The notes: a model not told the origin generated them from the sequence alone. A stretch of 64,000 nucleotides of DNA from Thermodesulfobacteriota bacterium (GCA_026415035.1 JAOAHX010000007.1:61769-125768), one strand, 5' to 3'; numbered from the stretch's first letter, positions 18,668 to 27,689 are shown. Program-made: numbers and translations.

Positions 18668-19372
18668 ATGAGATCGCTTGATCTATCCGCTGCAGGGGCG
18701 CTCCGTGAAGAGAGACGATTTCACCTGATCTCCCACAATCTGAGCAATGCCCAGGTCGTGGGCTATAAGAAGGACGTTCCCCGTTTCTCCCTCCTCTTGG
18801 CCCAGGCCCTGACCCCCTTGGAGGCCGAGAGGGCCGACACTTCGAGGACCTCCTTTCAGCAAGGGAATATCCTAAAGACCGGGAACGATCTCGACCTTGC
18901 CATCGAAGGAGAGGGGTTTTTTAAGGTGATGACGCCGAGGGGGGTTCGTTATACCCGGTCCGGTCAGTTCAGGTTGGATCGAGAGGGTAGGTTGGTCTCG
19001 GCCAGCGGATTTCCGGTCCTCGGCCAGAAGGGGGAGATCAAGGTCAGTGGAAAGGCGATGGTCATCGAGAAAGATGGAAGGGTTAAGCTGGACGGGGAAG
19101 AGGCGGACCGGATCGCCCTGGTCACCTTCGATGATCTGACCCAACTGACCAAAGAAAGCCTCACCCTCTTCGCCCCGAAAATGGCCCAACAGGAGAGGGA
19201 GGTGGAGGCCCCCCTGGTCCTCCAGGGCTACCTCGAGGAGTCGAACGTCAATGCTCTACAGGAGATGGTCAACCTGATCGACACCCTCCGCTCCTATGAG
19301 GCCAATATGAAGGTGATTCAGGCCAAGGACGAGCTCACCGGGAAGGTGGTCAATGAAATGGGAAGGGTCTAA
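18668..19372 (+). CDS. flgF: Flagellar proximal rod protein FlgF
   Basis: FlgF is part of the drive-shaft rod in the periplasm. The 234 residues have the axial-protein N-terminus with SHNLSNAQVVGYKKD, a middle domain with LDLAIEGEGFFKV and TRSGQFRLDREGRLVS, and the C-terminal LEESNVNALQEMVNLIDTLR and YEANMKVIQAKDEL. The length suits FlgF, which is shorter than FlgE. It is followed by flgG after 22 bases. Confidence 0.92.
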   Translation: MRSLDLSAAGALREERRFHLISHNLSNAQVVGYKKDVPRFSLLLAQALTPLEAERADTSRTSFQQGNILKTGNDLDLAIEGEGFFKVMTPRGVRYTRSGQFRLDREGRLVSASGFPVLGQKGEIKVSGKAMVIEKDGRVKLDGEEADRIALVTFDDLTQLTKESLTLFAPKMAQQEREVEAPLVLQGYLEESNVNALQEMVNLIDTLRSYEANMKVIQAKDELTGKVVNEMGRV

Positions 19373-19394
19373 TTCGATGAGGAGGAGGTAGACG

Positions 19395-20177
19395 ATGCTT
19401 CGAGGGCTTTGGACCGCAGCCACAGGCATGGCCTGTCAGCAGACCAATATCGATGTGGTGGCCCACAACCTTGCCAATGTAAACACGAATGGGTTCAAGA
19501 AGAGCCGGGCCAATTTTCAGGACCTGATGTATCAGAACCTCCGGACGGCCGGCGCCACCACCGCCGACGGCGGGCAGGTCCCCTCCGGGATTCAGGTGGG
19601 GATGGGGGCGAAGGTGGTCTCCGTCGAGAAACTCTTCATCCAGGGAGACTATGTCAACACGAAGAACGAGCTCGACGTGGCGATCGAGGGGAAGGGGTTT
19701 TTTAAACTGATCAACAATGGCCGCGAGGTCTACACCCGATCCGGCGCCTTCAAACTGGACAAGGATGGCTATATTTGTGACAGCCATGGAAATCGGCTCC
19801 AGCCCGAATTTGCCGTCCCTCCGAGGACGGCCACGATCACCATCGACTCCGGAGGACGGCTGGTCGCCTCAGGGCCGGACGGAAGGGAGCTCGGAAGCGT
19901 CCAGATCCAGCTGTTCAACTTCCCGAACCCCGCAGGGTTGAGAAGTATCGGCCAGAACCTGTTCCTCCCGAGCGAGGCCTCAGGAGATCCCACCCAGGGC
20001 AATCCCGGGACCGATGAATTTGGGACCCTCGCCCAGGGCTTTTTGGAGATGTCGAACGTGGACGTCGTGGAGGAGATGATCCACATGATCATGGCCCAGA
20101 GGGCTTATGAGATCGGGAGCAAGGTGATCCAGGCGGGTGACGACATGCTCCAGATGGCCAATAACCTGAAGCGATAG
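19395..20177 (+). CDS. flgG: Flagellar distal rod protein FlgG
   Basis: FlgG forms the distal rod that passes through the P and L rings. The 260 residues are exactly the family length. Signatures are LWTAATGMACQQTNIDVVAH, NLANVNTNGFKKSRANFQDL, LDVAIEGKGFFK and the C-terminal LEMSNVDVVEEMIHMIMAQR. The ATG is preceded by GAGGAGGAGG. Position before flgA and flgH is standard. Confidence 0.97.
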   Translation: MLRGLWTAATGMACQQTNIDVVAHNLANVNTNGFKKSRANFQDLMYQNLRTAGATTADGGQVPSGIQVGMGAKVVSVEKLFIQGDYVNTKNELDVAIEGKGFFKLINNGREVYTRSGAFKLDKDGYICDSHGNRLQPEFAVPPRTATITIDSGGRLVASGPDGRELGSVQIQLFNFPNPAGLRSIGQNLFLPSEASGDPTQGNPGTDEFGTLAQGFLEMSNVDVVEEMIHMIMAQRAYEIGSKVIQAGDDMLQMANNLKR

Positions 20178-20187
20178 GAGGCTTCGG

Positions 20188-20952
20188 ATGAGAAACCCGA
20201 AGAAAAAGATCTTCCTCCTCTTCCTTTCGGGCATAACCGGCGGGACCCTCTTCTTGATGGCCTCCGCGGCCACGGGACAGACCTCTCTTTCCTTCGAGGT
20301 CTTCCATGAAGGGAATGGGTTCGAACCAGAAACGGTGAAAAAGAGCTTAATCACCGCCTATCAGCTTCTCTACCCTGAAAAACGGTTCCGGGTCGAGGTC
20401 AAGGCCATTCACCTCAACGAAAAAGTCGTGCTCCCCCCAGGGCCCCTTCTGGCCGAGCTCACTCTTCCGGAGCAGGCTCGACGCGGGGGGACGATCTCTA
20501 CTTCGATCCTCTTTCGGGCCCAAGGGAAAGAAGCGGGGAAGATCAGGGTGAGCGGAAGGGTTGAGGTCTACACCGACGTCCTCGCGGCAGGCCAATATAT
20601 GGGCAAACATCAAGAGATCCAGGAGAAGGATCTCCAGTGGGTGAGCCGAAGCCTCAACCTCCTCCCCCCGGATTACCTCGTCGAGAAAAGCGATGTGGTC
20701 GGGAAACGGGTGACCATTTCGATCAACCGTGGGGAGGTGTTAAGGGCGGGGATCGTAGAGGAACCTCCCCTGCTCAGGCGAGGGGACCGGGTCATCCTCC
20801 TCTTTGAGAGCCCCAAGCTCCGGATCACCGCATTAGGGGAGGCCAAGGAGGAGGGAAGGAGGGGAGATCGGATCCGGCTGATCAACCTCACGAGCCGAAA
20901 AGAGGTGACCGGCAGGGTGATGAACGAGCAGATGGTGGAGGTCGACTTTTAG
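20188..20952 (+). CDS. flgA: Flagellar P-ring assembly chaperone FlgA
   Basis: FlgA is a periplasmic chaperone for FlgI polymerisation. The 254 residues begin with a signal-like stretch (KKIFLLFLSGITGGTLFLMASAAT). The C-terminal SAF-type domain contains ADVLAAGQYMGKHQEIQEKD, VGKRVTISINRGEVLRAGIV, GDRVILLFESPKLRIT and GDRIRLINLTSRKEVTGRV. The N-terminal third is not conserved. The order flgG-flgA-flgH-flgI is usual for deltaproteobacteria. Confidence 0.9.
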   Translation: MRNPKKKIFLLFLSGITGGTLFLMASAATGQTSLSFEVFHEGNGFEPETVKKSLITAYQLLYPEKRFRVEVKAIHLNEKVVLPPGPLLAELTLPEQARRGGTISTSILFRAQGKEAGKIRVSGRVEVYTDVLAAGQYMGKHQEIQEKDLQWVSRSLNLLPPDYLVEKSDVVGKRVTISINRGEVLRAGIVEEPPLLRRGDRVILLFESPKLRITALGEAKEEGRRGDRIRLINLTSRKEVTGRVMNEQMVEVDF

Positions 20953-20979
20953 AAATAAGAGATTGATGAGGATGGGCCG

Positions 20980-21696
20980 ATGATGGCGAAATGGTCTCGG
21001 ATCGGAAAGGGGTTCTGGCTCTTTCTGGGAGGCGCGCTGGTTCTTTCGGGTTGCGTGACGAGCGAGGTTCACCGGTTGATCCCACATAAGGTCGACAAGG
21101 AAGGGCTCGCTCACCCATCCCCCGCTCTCCCTTCCCAGGAAGAGGGAAGCCTCTGGTCCCCTTCTCACTCGGCCAATCTTTATAGCGATGTGAAGGCCAG
21201 AAATGTGGGCGACATCGTCACGATCAGCATTGTGGAGTCGGCCAGGGCCTCGAAGAACGCCGAGACCAAGACCGCCAGGGATTCCGGCCTGAACGCCAGC
21301 TGGACGGGGATATTCGAACTCATCACCAAAGGATGGAAGTTCCATAAGACCCCCATCGGGACCAGCCACCAGATCGACTTTTCCAATCAATTCGATGGAA
21401 AAGGGGAGACCACCCGCTCCTCCTCCATGAACGCCTATATCACCGCCAGGGTGGTGCAGGTCTTCCCCAACGGCAATCTCCTGATCCGTGGGACGAGGTT
21501 GATCCAGATTAACAACGAGAACCAGTATATCTCCATCGAGGGGATCGTCCGGCCGGAGGATATCTCCTCGACCAACGTCGTGTTATCGACCTATATCGCA
21601 GAGGCCAAGATCGAGTTGACCGGCTATGGGGCGATCAGCGACAAGCAGAGGCCCGGCTGGTTGGTCCACCTTCTCGACTGGTTATGGCCTTTTTAG
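20980..21696 (+). CDS. flgH: Flagellar L-ring lipoprotein FlgH
   Basis: FlgH forms the outer-membrane bushing of the flagellum. The 238-residue protein has a lipoprotein signal with lipobox LSGC (Cys at about residue 27). Conserved parts are SLWSPSHSANLYSDVKARNV, GDIVTISIVESARASKNAET, and LIRGTRLIQINNENQYISIE followed by GIVRPEDIS. Its presence shows an outer membrane. flgI starts 15 bases after its stop. Confidence 0.95.
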   Translation: MMAKWSRIGKGFWLFLGGALVLSGCVTSEVHRLIPHKVDKEGLAHPSPALPSQEEGSLWSPSHSANLYSDVKARNVGDIVTISIVESARASKNAETKTARDSGLNASWTGIFELITKGWKFHKTPIGTSHQIDFSNQFDGKGETTRSSSMNAYITARVVQVFPNGNLLIRGTRLIQINNENQYISIEGIVRPEDISSTNVVLSTYIAEAKIELTGYGAISDKQRPGWLVHLLDWLWPF

Positions 21697-21711
21697 GAGG
21701 TGCACGGTGGG

Positions 21712-22881
21712 GTGAAGACGACCGTCGTAATCCTGACCCTTCTCTTTTTCTCGGCCCTGCCCGCCGAAGCGGCACGGTTGAAGGACATCTCGGCCTTCAA
21801 AGGGGTCCGGACCAACCCCCTCTTCGGGTACGGGCTCGTGGTAGGGCTCAACGGAACCGGGGACGGTTCCGGGAGCGAATTCACCATCCGCTCGATCATC
21901 AACATGCTTGAACGGATGGGCGTCCATATCGACCGGGACAAATTGAGTCAGGTGAAACCGAAGAACGTCGCGGCCGTCATGGTGACCGCGGTCCTCCCCC
22001 CCTTTGCAAAGGTCGGAACGAGGGTCGATGTGACCGTCTCCTCCATCGGAGATGCCAAGAACCTCCAAGGCGGAACCCTCCTGCTCACCCCCCTTAAAGG
22101 CGTGGATCAGCAGGTCTATGCCCTCGCCCAGGGCCAGGTCCTGACCGGAGGCTTCGCCGCAGGTGGAGCGGCGGGAGGGGGCGTCCAGAAGAACCACCCG
22201 ACCGTTGGGATGATCACCAAAGGGGCGCACATCGAGCGGGAGCTGCCCCAGAACTTGAACGGAAGGAAAGAACTCCTTCTCACCCTGTTCAATCCCGATT
22301 TTTCCACGGCCGTCAAGATCAAAGAGTCGATCAATCAGGTTCTGAACGGGCCTTATGCCCGGCCCCTCGATTCGGCCACCCTCTCCATCACCGTTCCCGA
22401 TCCCTATCAGGAGAGGGTCGCCGAGTTGATCGCCCTGCTGGAGAAGGTGGAGGTCGTGCCGGATGCGGTGGCCAAGGTCATCATCAACGAAAGGACCGGC
22501 ACGATCGTGCTCGGAGAGCATGTCCGAATTTCCACCGTTGCCATCGCCCATGGCTCCCTCCATATCCAGGTGAAGGAATCCTTCAACGTCTCCCAACCCC
22601 CTCCTCTCGCACCTCCGCCGCCCCGGGGCTCGGCCACGACCGTTGTTCCCCCGGAAGGGGGGATAGTGGTGGCACCCGGCGGTTCCACCGTGGTCACTCC
22701 TGAGTCGACCGTGACGGTGAAGGAGGAGGGTCAGCCCCTGAAGATTGTTCAGGGGGGGGTGAGCCTGGGGGAATTGATCCGTGCCCTCAATGCCATTGGC
22801 GCAAGCCCCAGGGATCTCATCTCGATCCTTCAAAGCATCAAGGCAGCCGGTGCGCTCCAGGCCGATCTTGAGATCCTATGA
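21712..22881 (+). CDS. flgI: Flagellar P-ring protein FlgI
   Basis: FlgI forms the ring in the peptidoglycan layer. The 389 residues begin with a Sec signal ending AEA before ARLKDISAF. Family stretches are NPLFGYGLVVGLNGTGDGS, LPPFAKVGTRVDVTVSSIGD, LQGGTLLLTPLKG and IVLGEHVRISTVAIAHGSL. GTG 21712 is chosen because AGGAGG is at 21695-21700; GTG 21700 lies inside that site. A proline-rich loop near residues 298-345 (about 22605-22740) lengthens the protein relative to enteric FlgI. Confidence 0.96.
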   Translation: MKTTVVILTLLFFSALPAEAARLKDISAFKGVRTNPLFGYGLVVGLNGTGDGSGSEFTIRSIINMLERMGVHIDRDKLSQVKPKNVAAVMVTAVLPPFAKVGTRVDVTVSSIGDAKNLQGGTLLLTPLKGVDQQVYALAQGQVLTGGFAAGGAAGGGVQKNHPTVGMITKGAHIERELPQNLNGRKELLLTLFNPDFSTAVKIKESINQVLNGPYARPLDSATLSITVPDPYQERVAELIALLEKVEVVPDAVAKVIINERTGTIVLGEHVRISTVAIAHGSLHIQVKESFNVSQPPPLAPPPPRGSATTVVPPEGGIVVAPGGSTVVTPESTVTVKEEGQPLKIVQGGVSLGELIRALNAIGASPRDLISILQSIKAAGALQADLEIL

Positions 22882-22902
22882 GGATCAAGAAGGGCGGACA
22901 AG

Positions 22903-23394
22903 ATGCCGATAAATAAGATAAATGATGCCCCCATAGGACAGGGAGATCCAAAATTACAAGGTCCCCGGGAGAGAGATCCAAAGAAACTGGAACAGGCGTG
23001 CCGGGATTTCGAGGCCATCCTGATCCAACAACTTTTTAAGACGATGCGGCAGACCCTTCCTCGCTCGGGCCTCTTCGAGGCAGGCCAGGAGAGAGAGGTC
23101 TTCCAGTCCCTTTTCGACGAAGAGATCAGCAAGACGATCTCGAGAAGGGGGGAAGGATTGGGCCTGGGCAAGGTTCTGTATCAACAATTTATGAGGAGGG
23201 AGAGAGCGATCCCGCTGAGAAAGGAGGTTCAACCCCAGGATGGAAGAGTGGAGGAAGGAGGTCGATACCCTCTATCGCCTTCTCGACCAGGAGGTGTCCC
23301 ATTATCGTCAGCTGATCGGAGAAGTGAAAGAGGAGGCCCGGTGTCTGAGGTCGGGCGACCCAGAGGCCCTGATTCGGTCGGTCAGGGTGATTGA
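22903..23394 (+). CDS. flgJ: Rod-binding protein FlgJ (N-terminal domain type)
   Basis: This is the short FlgJ that caps the rod but lacks the peptidoglycan hydrolase domain. Conserved residues include LEQACRDFEAILIQQLFKTM, GLFEAGQEREVFQSLFDEEI and GLGKVLYQQF. The recognisable domain ends near residue 110 (about 23232). The frame then runs on for about 50 Pro/Gly/Arg-rich residues inside flgN in another frame, a 155-base overlap. The tail may be real, or may reflect a lost stop or a sequence error. Confidence 0.85.
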   Translation: MPINKINDAPIGQGDPKLQGPRERDPKKLEQACRDFEAILIQQLFKTMRQTLPRSGLFEAGQEREVFQSLFDEEISKTISRRGEGLGLGKVLYQQFMRRERAIPLRKEVQPQDGRVEEGGRYPLSPSRPGGVPLSSADRRSERGGPVSEVGRPRGPDSVGQGD

Positions 23395-23743
23395 GGATTG
23401 GACACATAAGATCCGAAACTTGGAAGAGGAGGTTCGGAAGAGGGCCCAAAAACTCCTTGGCTCCCTTGGGAAAGGCGGGGTGGACCATCCCCTTTCCTCC
23501 CTTCTGCCTCTTCTTCCACCGCCCCATCGAAGCAGGCTCTCCTCTTATCAAAAAGAGATCGATCACCTGAAGACTTGGCTCAAACAGATCAATGAACGGA
23601 ATGTCATCTATATCCGCGACTGTCTGGACCTCCTTTCCAGTCTGATCAGACCGATGGTGGAGGGAGATGGGGCCTCGTCCCGTTACCCAGGCTATCGGCC
23701 CTTGAGGGCCACGGCTCCCATGGCCTTGAACCAGGAGGTGTGA
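23240..23743 (+). CDS. flgN: Flagellar export chaperone FlgN
   Basis: FlgN keeps FlgK and FlgL unfolded and delivers them to the export gate. The 167-residue protein is almost entirely helical with heptads (YRLLDQEVSHYRQLIGEVKE, RVIEDWTHKIRNLEEEVRKR). ATG 23240 has AAAGGAGG 12 bases upstream. Placement immediately before flgK, with a stop three bases from its ATG, fits the role. The start region overlaps the flgJ tail. Confidence 0.85.
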   Translation: MEEWRKEVDTLYRLLDQEVSHYRQLIGEVKEEARCLRSGDPEALIRSVRVIEDWTHKIRNLEEEVRKRAQKLLGSLGKGGVDHPLSSLLPLLPPPHRSRLSSYQKEIDHLKTWLKQINERNVIYIRDCLDLLSSLIRPMVEGDGASSRYPGYRPLRATAPMALNQEV

Positions 23744-23745
23744 GG

Positions 23746-25197
23746 ATGAGCGGGATCCGGAACGTCATCGACATTGCCAAGGGGGCCCTCCTGGCCAACC
23801 AGAAGGCGATGACCGTGATCAGCCACAATATCGCCAATGTGAACACACCGGGTTATACCCGACAGAGGATGATCCTCGAGGCCAATCCTCCCTATTTTGC
23901 GAACCGGTTGAAGATCGGAATGGGGGTGAAGGCCGAATCGGTGGTCCAGTTCGTCGATCCCTTTGTGAACCGCAGCATCCATCAGAAAACCTCCCTCCTG
24001 AAGGAGCACGAGACCCGGGCCTCCGTCCTGTCTCAGATGGAGGTCATTTTCAATGAGACCAAGGGTCAGGGTTTGGTTCAGGCCCTGAACGAATTCTGGA
24101 ACGCCTGGCAGGATGTGGCGAGCTCCCCCAACGGGATTTCCGAGAGGACCGCCCTCCTGGCCAAAGGGGAGGTGCTGACGAGGCAATTCCATGTGATGAG
24201 CGAATCCCTTCATCAGATGAAGAGCGAGATGAACACCAACCTGAAGATCTCTCTCCAGGAGGTGAACCAGCTGGTTCGGCAGATCGCAGAGCTGAATGAG
24301 AAGATCGTCTTTGCGGAGTCGAACCAGACGATGGCCAACGATCTGAGGGATCAGCGTTCCAGCCATCTGGAGAGGCTCTCCGAGTATTTAGGGAATGTCT
24401 ATGTGACCGATGCGCACGGGGCCTGGACCGTGATGACCCCCGACGGGATGATCCTGGTCGACGGGAAGCATTACTGGCAGTTAAGGATGGAAGGGGATGC
24501 GATCTACTGGAACAACATCCCCAATGACATAAGCAAAAAAATTCAAGGGGGAAAGATCGGGGCCTGGCTCGATTTGAGGGATGATCTCATTCCGCAGACC
24601 ATTGCCAATTTGGATGAGCTGGCCGGAGCCCTGATCCGGGAGGTCAATGCCTTGCACGTGAGAGGGTATACCCTTGGGGGGGAGACGGGGTTGAATTTCT
24701 TCGCCCCCTTCAAAGCCCCTCCGGAGACCCCTCACTTGAATGATTTTACGGGGGCGGCCTCCTATATCCGCTTGAGCGACGAGGTGAGAGGCCTGCCGGT
24801 CAATGTGGCGGCCGCCCGCGCTCCTGGCGCCCCGGGTGACAACGAGAATGCCTTGAGAATCGTCTCGCTCCAGACCGATGGGTCCCTCTCGCTTCGGCGA
24901 TGGAACTACGCCCAACGGGGCCTCTCCATCTCGAGCACCCTCCAGATCGGCACCCTCGACGACTATTACCGGATGATGGTGGGCGAGATCGGCATCCTTG
25001 TGGACGAAGCCTCTGAGAACCATGATTTTACGAAGGCCCTGATGGATCACCTCACGGCCTTAAGGGATTCGGTCTCCGGTGTCAATCTCGAGGAGGAGAT
25101 GGTGGAGTTGATGAAGATCCAGAGGGCCCACGAGGCGGCCTCCAAGCTGGTGACGATCACCGACGAGATGCTCCAGTCCCTCCTTGCCATGAGATAG
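23746..25197 (+). CDS. flgK: Flagellar hook-filament junction protein FlgK (HAP1)
   Basis: FlgK joins hook to filament. The 483 residues have the N-terminal signature NQKAMTVISHNIANVNTPGY, a long middle part with GQGLVQALNEFWNAWQDVAS and LRDQRSSHLERLSEYLG, and the C-terminal SGVNLEEEMVELMKIQRAHE and AASKLVTITDEML. ATG 23746 has AGGAGG seven bases upstream; GTG 23740 overlaps that site. flgL follows after 10 bases. Confidence 0.96.
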   Translation: MSGIRNVIDIAKGALLANQKAMTVISHNIANVNTPGYTRQRMILEANPPYFANRLKIGMGVKAESVVQFVDPFVNRSIHQKTSLLKEHETRASVLSQMEVIFNETKGQGLVQALNEFWNAWQDVASSPNGISERTALLAKGEVLTRQFHVMSESLHQMKSEMNTNLKISLQEVNQLVRQIAELNEKIVFAESNQTMANDLRDQRSSHLERLSEYLGNVYVTDAHGAWTVMTPDGMILVDGKHYWQLRMEGDAIYWNNIPNDISKKIQGGKIGAWLDLRDDLIPQTIANLDELAGALIREVNALHVRGYTLGGETGLNFFAPFKAPPETPHLNDFTGAASYIRLSDEVRGLPVNVAAARAPGAPGDNENALRIVSLQTDGSLSLRRWNYAQRGLSISSTLQIGTLDDYYRMMVGEIGILVDEASENHDFTKALMDHLTALRDSVSGVNLEEEMVELMKIQRAHEAASKLVTITDEMLQSLLAMR

Positions 25198-25207
25198 AGG
25201 TGAGACG

Positions 25208-26101
25208 ATGCGCGTGGCCACCCGATCGTTCTATCAATTCGTTCAGGAGAGGATCCTCAGGCTCACCGAGGAGCTGAAGCGGGTGAATGATAAGGTCTCT
25301 TCGGGGAAGAATCTGAACCGACCCTCGGATGATCCCCTTTCCCTCCTCGAATCGCTCAACCTCCGAACCGGCCTGGCCCAGATCGAGCAATATCAGAGGA
25401 ACATGAGACGGGGGGAATCTTGGTTGAGTTTGAGCGAATCTGTCCTCACCCAGGCCCTTCTCCTGTTGGACCGCGCCAAAGAGATTGCGGTTCAGATGGC
25501 CAGTGACACGCAGACGGCCGAGACCCGATCCTTTGGAGCGACTGAAATCGATCACCTCCTCCATCAGGCGATCTCTCTGGGCAATACCAGACTGGGAGGG
25601 GCCTACATCTTTTCCGGGTATCGGACGGAGACAGCCCCCTTCGCCAAGATAGAGGCCGGCGGAGTCGAGACGGTCCAGTACCGAGGGGATGAGAACGATT
25701 TCCAGGTCATCATCGGCAGGGATGAGACTTTGACGATCGGGAAGAACGGTCAGCGGGTCTGGATGAACTCCGGGATCTTCGCCTCTCTCCTGAGGTTGAA
25801 ACAGGCCCTCCAGACCAACGACAGAGAGGGAATCCGCCAGGAGATCGGGGAATTAGGAAGGGTGCAGGATTACCTCAATAACGAGGTGGCGGACATCGGG
25901 GCGAAGACGAACCGGCTCGATGGAAAGCGGGAGGTCCTCCACCAGCTCGATTTGGATCTGAAGGACCGCCTCTCCCAGATCGAGGATGCCGATTATGCGA
26001 AGGTGATCACGGAGTTGAGGGCGAAGGAACTGGCTTATCAGGCCGCCCTTCTTGCCTCGACGAGGATTGCCGAATTGACGATCCTCAATTATTTCAAATA
26101 G
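25208..26101 (+). CDS. flgL: Flagellar hook-filament junction protein FlgL (HAP3)
   Basis: FlgL is the second junction protein, structurally related to flagellin. The 297 residues show the flagellin-like N-terminus ELKRVNDKVSSGKNLNRPSD and the C-terminal region with DIGAKTNRLDGKREVLHQLD and AYQAALLASTRIAELTILNY. Central GGAYIFSGYRTETAPF is typical of FlgL. It ends 45 bases before csrA. Confidence 0.95.
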   Translation: MRVATRSFYQFVQERILRLTEELKRVNDKVSSGKNLNRPSDDPLSLLESLNLRTGLAQIEQYQRNMRRGESWLSLSESVLTQALLLLDRAKEIAVQMASDTQTAETRSFGATEIDHLLHQAISLGNTRLGGAYIFSGYRTETAPFAKIEAGGVETVQYRGDENDFQVIIGRDETLTIGKNGQRVWMNSGIFASLLRLKQALQTNDREGIRQEIGELGRVQDYLNNEVADIGAKTNRLDGKREVLHQLDLDLKDRLSQIEDADYAKVITELRAKELAYQAALLASTRIAELTILNYFK

Positions 26102-26146
26102 GCACACGATGTCGGATCAGGGTCTATTGGCCAGGGAAGGTGAGGG

Positions 26147-26371
26147 ATGCTCCTTCTGACCCGCAAGGTCGGGGAATCGATCGTCATCGGCGAGCGGATC
26201 AAGATCCATGTCATCGAGATCAGGGGACAGCAGGTTCGTCTTGGAATTGAGGCCCCGACGGAGACTCCGGTGTTCCGCGAAGAGATCTTCCAAAAGATCG
26301 TTGAGGAGAACCGTCTGGCCTCAGGGGTCGAGCCTCACCACCTCCATCTTTGCCTCGGGAGAAAGGAGTAA
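26147..26371 (+). CDS. csrA: Carbon storage regulator CsrA
   Basis: CsrA is an RNA-binding dimer that blocks or stabilises messages with GGA motifs. The 74 residues include [28 protein letters not shown] and [10 protein letters not shown], all conserved. Coupled to fliW six bases downstream, it very likely belongs to the flagellin feedback loop known from Bacillus, in which FliW binds CsrA unless flagellin is in excess. A matching leader lies upstream of flagellin at 38395-38437. Confidence 0.96.
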   Translation: MLLLTRKVGESIVIGERIKIHVIEIRGQQVRLGIEAPTETPVFREEIFQKIVEENRLASGVEPHHLHLCLGRKE

Positions 26372-26377
26372 ACTCGG

Positions 26378-26827
26378 TTGCAGCTTTTTACGGACCGTTT
26401 CGGAATGATCGAAATCGCAGAGGATCAGATCCTCCATCTTCCCGATGGGATGATCGGTTTCCCTGACGAAAAGCGATTTGTCCTTTTAAAACACAGCGAG
26501 GAATCCCCCTTCCTCTGGTTCCAGTCGGTCGATAACGGCCACCTGGCCTTCGTCGTGACCGACCCCTTCTGGTTTCAACCCGACTACGATTTTGAGATCG
26601 ATCCTCAAGAGGCCGAGGTTCTCGAGCTCAAAGGCCATCCCGAGGAGGTCCAGACCTTGGTGGTGGTCAATCTCCATCTCTCCAATGGCCCGCCCGTCAT
26701 CACGGCCAACCTCCTTGGACCGATCGTCATCAATCTTCGGAAACGATTGGCGAAACAGCTCGTCCTCTACCGGAGCGCCTACTCTCACCGACACCCGATT
26801 CCGCTTCAAAGTAATCAAAAGCCCTGA
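26378..26827 (+). CDS. fliW: Flagellar assembly factor FliW
   Basis: FliW binds flagellin or CsrA and so links flagellin export to translation. The 149-residue protein begins with TTG at 26378 (six bases after the csrA stop, with GGAG near 26365). Conserved stretches are FGMIEIAEDQILHLPDGMIG, FLWFQSVDNGHLAFVVTDP and ITANLLGPIVINLRKRLAKQ. The last codons lie inside a terminator hairpin. Confidence 0.95.
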   Translation: MQLFTDRFGMIEIAEDQILHLPDGMIGFPDEKRFVLLKHSEESPFLWFQSVDNGHLAFVVTDPFWFQPDYDFEIDPQEAEVLELKGHPEEVQTLVVVNLHLSNGPPVITANLLGPIVINLRKRLAKQLVLYRSAYSHRHPIPLQSNQKP

Positions 26828-26862
26828 AGGATCTTCGGATGATCCTCAGGGCTTTCCTTTAA
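26817..26862 (+). terminator. Rho-independent terminator closing the flgF-fliW operon
   Basis: AGCCCTGA-AGGATC pairs with GATCCT-CAGGGCT around TTCGGAT, about 13 base pairs with one bulged base, followed by T-rich sequence. It overlaps the fliW stop (26825-26827). A T-run also lies on the opposite strand, so it may also stop the convergent flgM transcript. Confidence 0.85.
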
Positions 26863-26923
26863 TTTTCAGAAAACCCATCGCTTTTCCAAAGGAGGAGGAT
26901 GGGAGGAGAAGTTTTTTTGTGTC

Positions 26924-27232
26924 TTAAAGCAGATCGAGAAGAGACTCTTTTATAATCTTCTCGGCAAGGGCGTCCCTTTCCACATGGTAGCGGCCTTCCT
27001 CGATCTGTTTTTTCAGCTCCGCGACCCGCTCCGCCCGTATGTCAGGGGTGGATCGGAGGACCTCGTAAACCTTCTGCATCTCTTTCGAGCGGGCCGAGAA
27101 CTCGACGCGATCTCCGGACAAGGGCTTGGCCTCCATTTCCCCGGCCTTGGAAGGCCTCTCCGGTGGAGGGGTGGATTGGGACTGAGGGACGTTCTGCAAA
27201 GGGTTCTTCTGATGAAGGTCTGATATTTTCAT
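26924..27232 (-). CDS. flgM: Anti-sigma-28 factor FlgM
   Basis: FlgM holds FliA inactive until it is exported through the finished hook. The 102 residues have a disordered N-terminal half (LHQKNPLQNVPQSQSTPPPE) and the conserved C-terminal helices RVEFSARSKEMQKVYEVLRS, TPDIRAERVAELKKQIEEGR and YHVERDALAEKIIKESLLDL. It follows its partner gene at 27250 on the same strand by 17 bases and is transcribed from the sigma-28 promoter at 27690-27716, giving negative feedback. Confidence 0.93.
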   Translation of the reverse strand: MKISDLHQKNPLQNVPQSQSTPPPERPSKAGEMEAKPLSGDRVEFSARSKEMQKVYEVLRSTPDIRAERVAELKKQIEEGRYHVERDALAEKIIKESLLDLL

Positions 27233-27249
27233 GCCTCGCTCCTTCCCGC

Positions 27250-27687
27250 TCAGATGAGATGTTCGTGGATGAACGATTTCGTCACCTCATACAGTTTATC
27301 CTTGAGGAATTTGTTCTCCTCGGGCGAGAGATACTCTTGGTATCCCCCATTGTTCTCAGAAAGGATTCTGAAAACCATCCCTTGGCCATCTTCTGAGGTG
27401 ACATCAAGGGGCTTTCCGTACTCCTGGCTCAACCGGTTCAGGATGGCCTTCCCCGTTTCATTTCGTGGCGACCCGTTGACCAGCTGGGAGATGATCTCTT
27501 CGGCGATCTTGTCGATGATCAACATCTTTTTGCTCTCCTTGGAGATGGTCACCTCGTCCCGTTGCCCCGCCTGCTTGGCGAGTTTGTCCTTAGAAATCCG
27601 GGACTTCGCCGAAAGCTGCTGGGTATAAGCCCTCAAGACGTGCTGGACATGGTAGTCGGTGAGGATCATGGCCTTCTCGTTCATCAT
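27250..27687 (-). CDS. DVU0524-family FlgM-associated protein
   Basis: This roughly 145-residue helical protein sits immediately upstream of flgM, as does the DVU0524 family of sulfate reducers, which I recognise from the stretch ILTDYHVQHVLRAYTQQLSA and the KDELA-like VTISKESKKMLIIDKIAEEI. The C-terminal half includes FRILSENNGGYQEYLSPEEN. No function is known to me. A longer start at 27738 lies upstream of the sigma-28 promoter, so translation must begin at 27687, 27684 or 27669; the first two would make the message nearly leaderless. Confidence 0.8.
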   Translation of the reverse strand: MMNEKAMILTDYHVQHVLRAYTQQLSAKSRISKDKLAKQAGQRDEVTISKESKKMLIIDKIAEEIISQLVNGSPRNETGKAILNRLSQEYGKPLDVTSEDGQGMVFRILSENNGGYQEYLSPEENKFLKDKLYEVTKSFIHEHLI

Positions 27688-27689
27688 AC

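Noticed and set aside
20953..20985. GCCGATGA with TAAGAGAT upstream, a possible sigma-28 site before flgH
   Set aside because: The -10 would overlap the flgH start codon, the spacer is 12 bases and the site lies within a compact operon.
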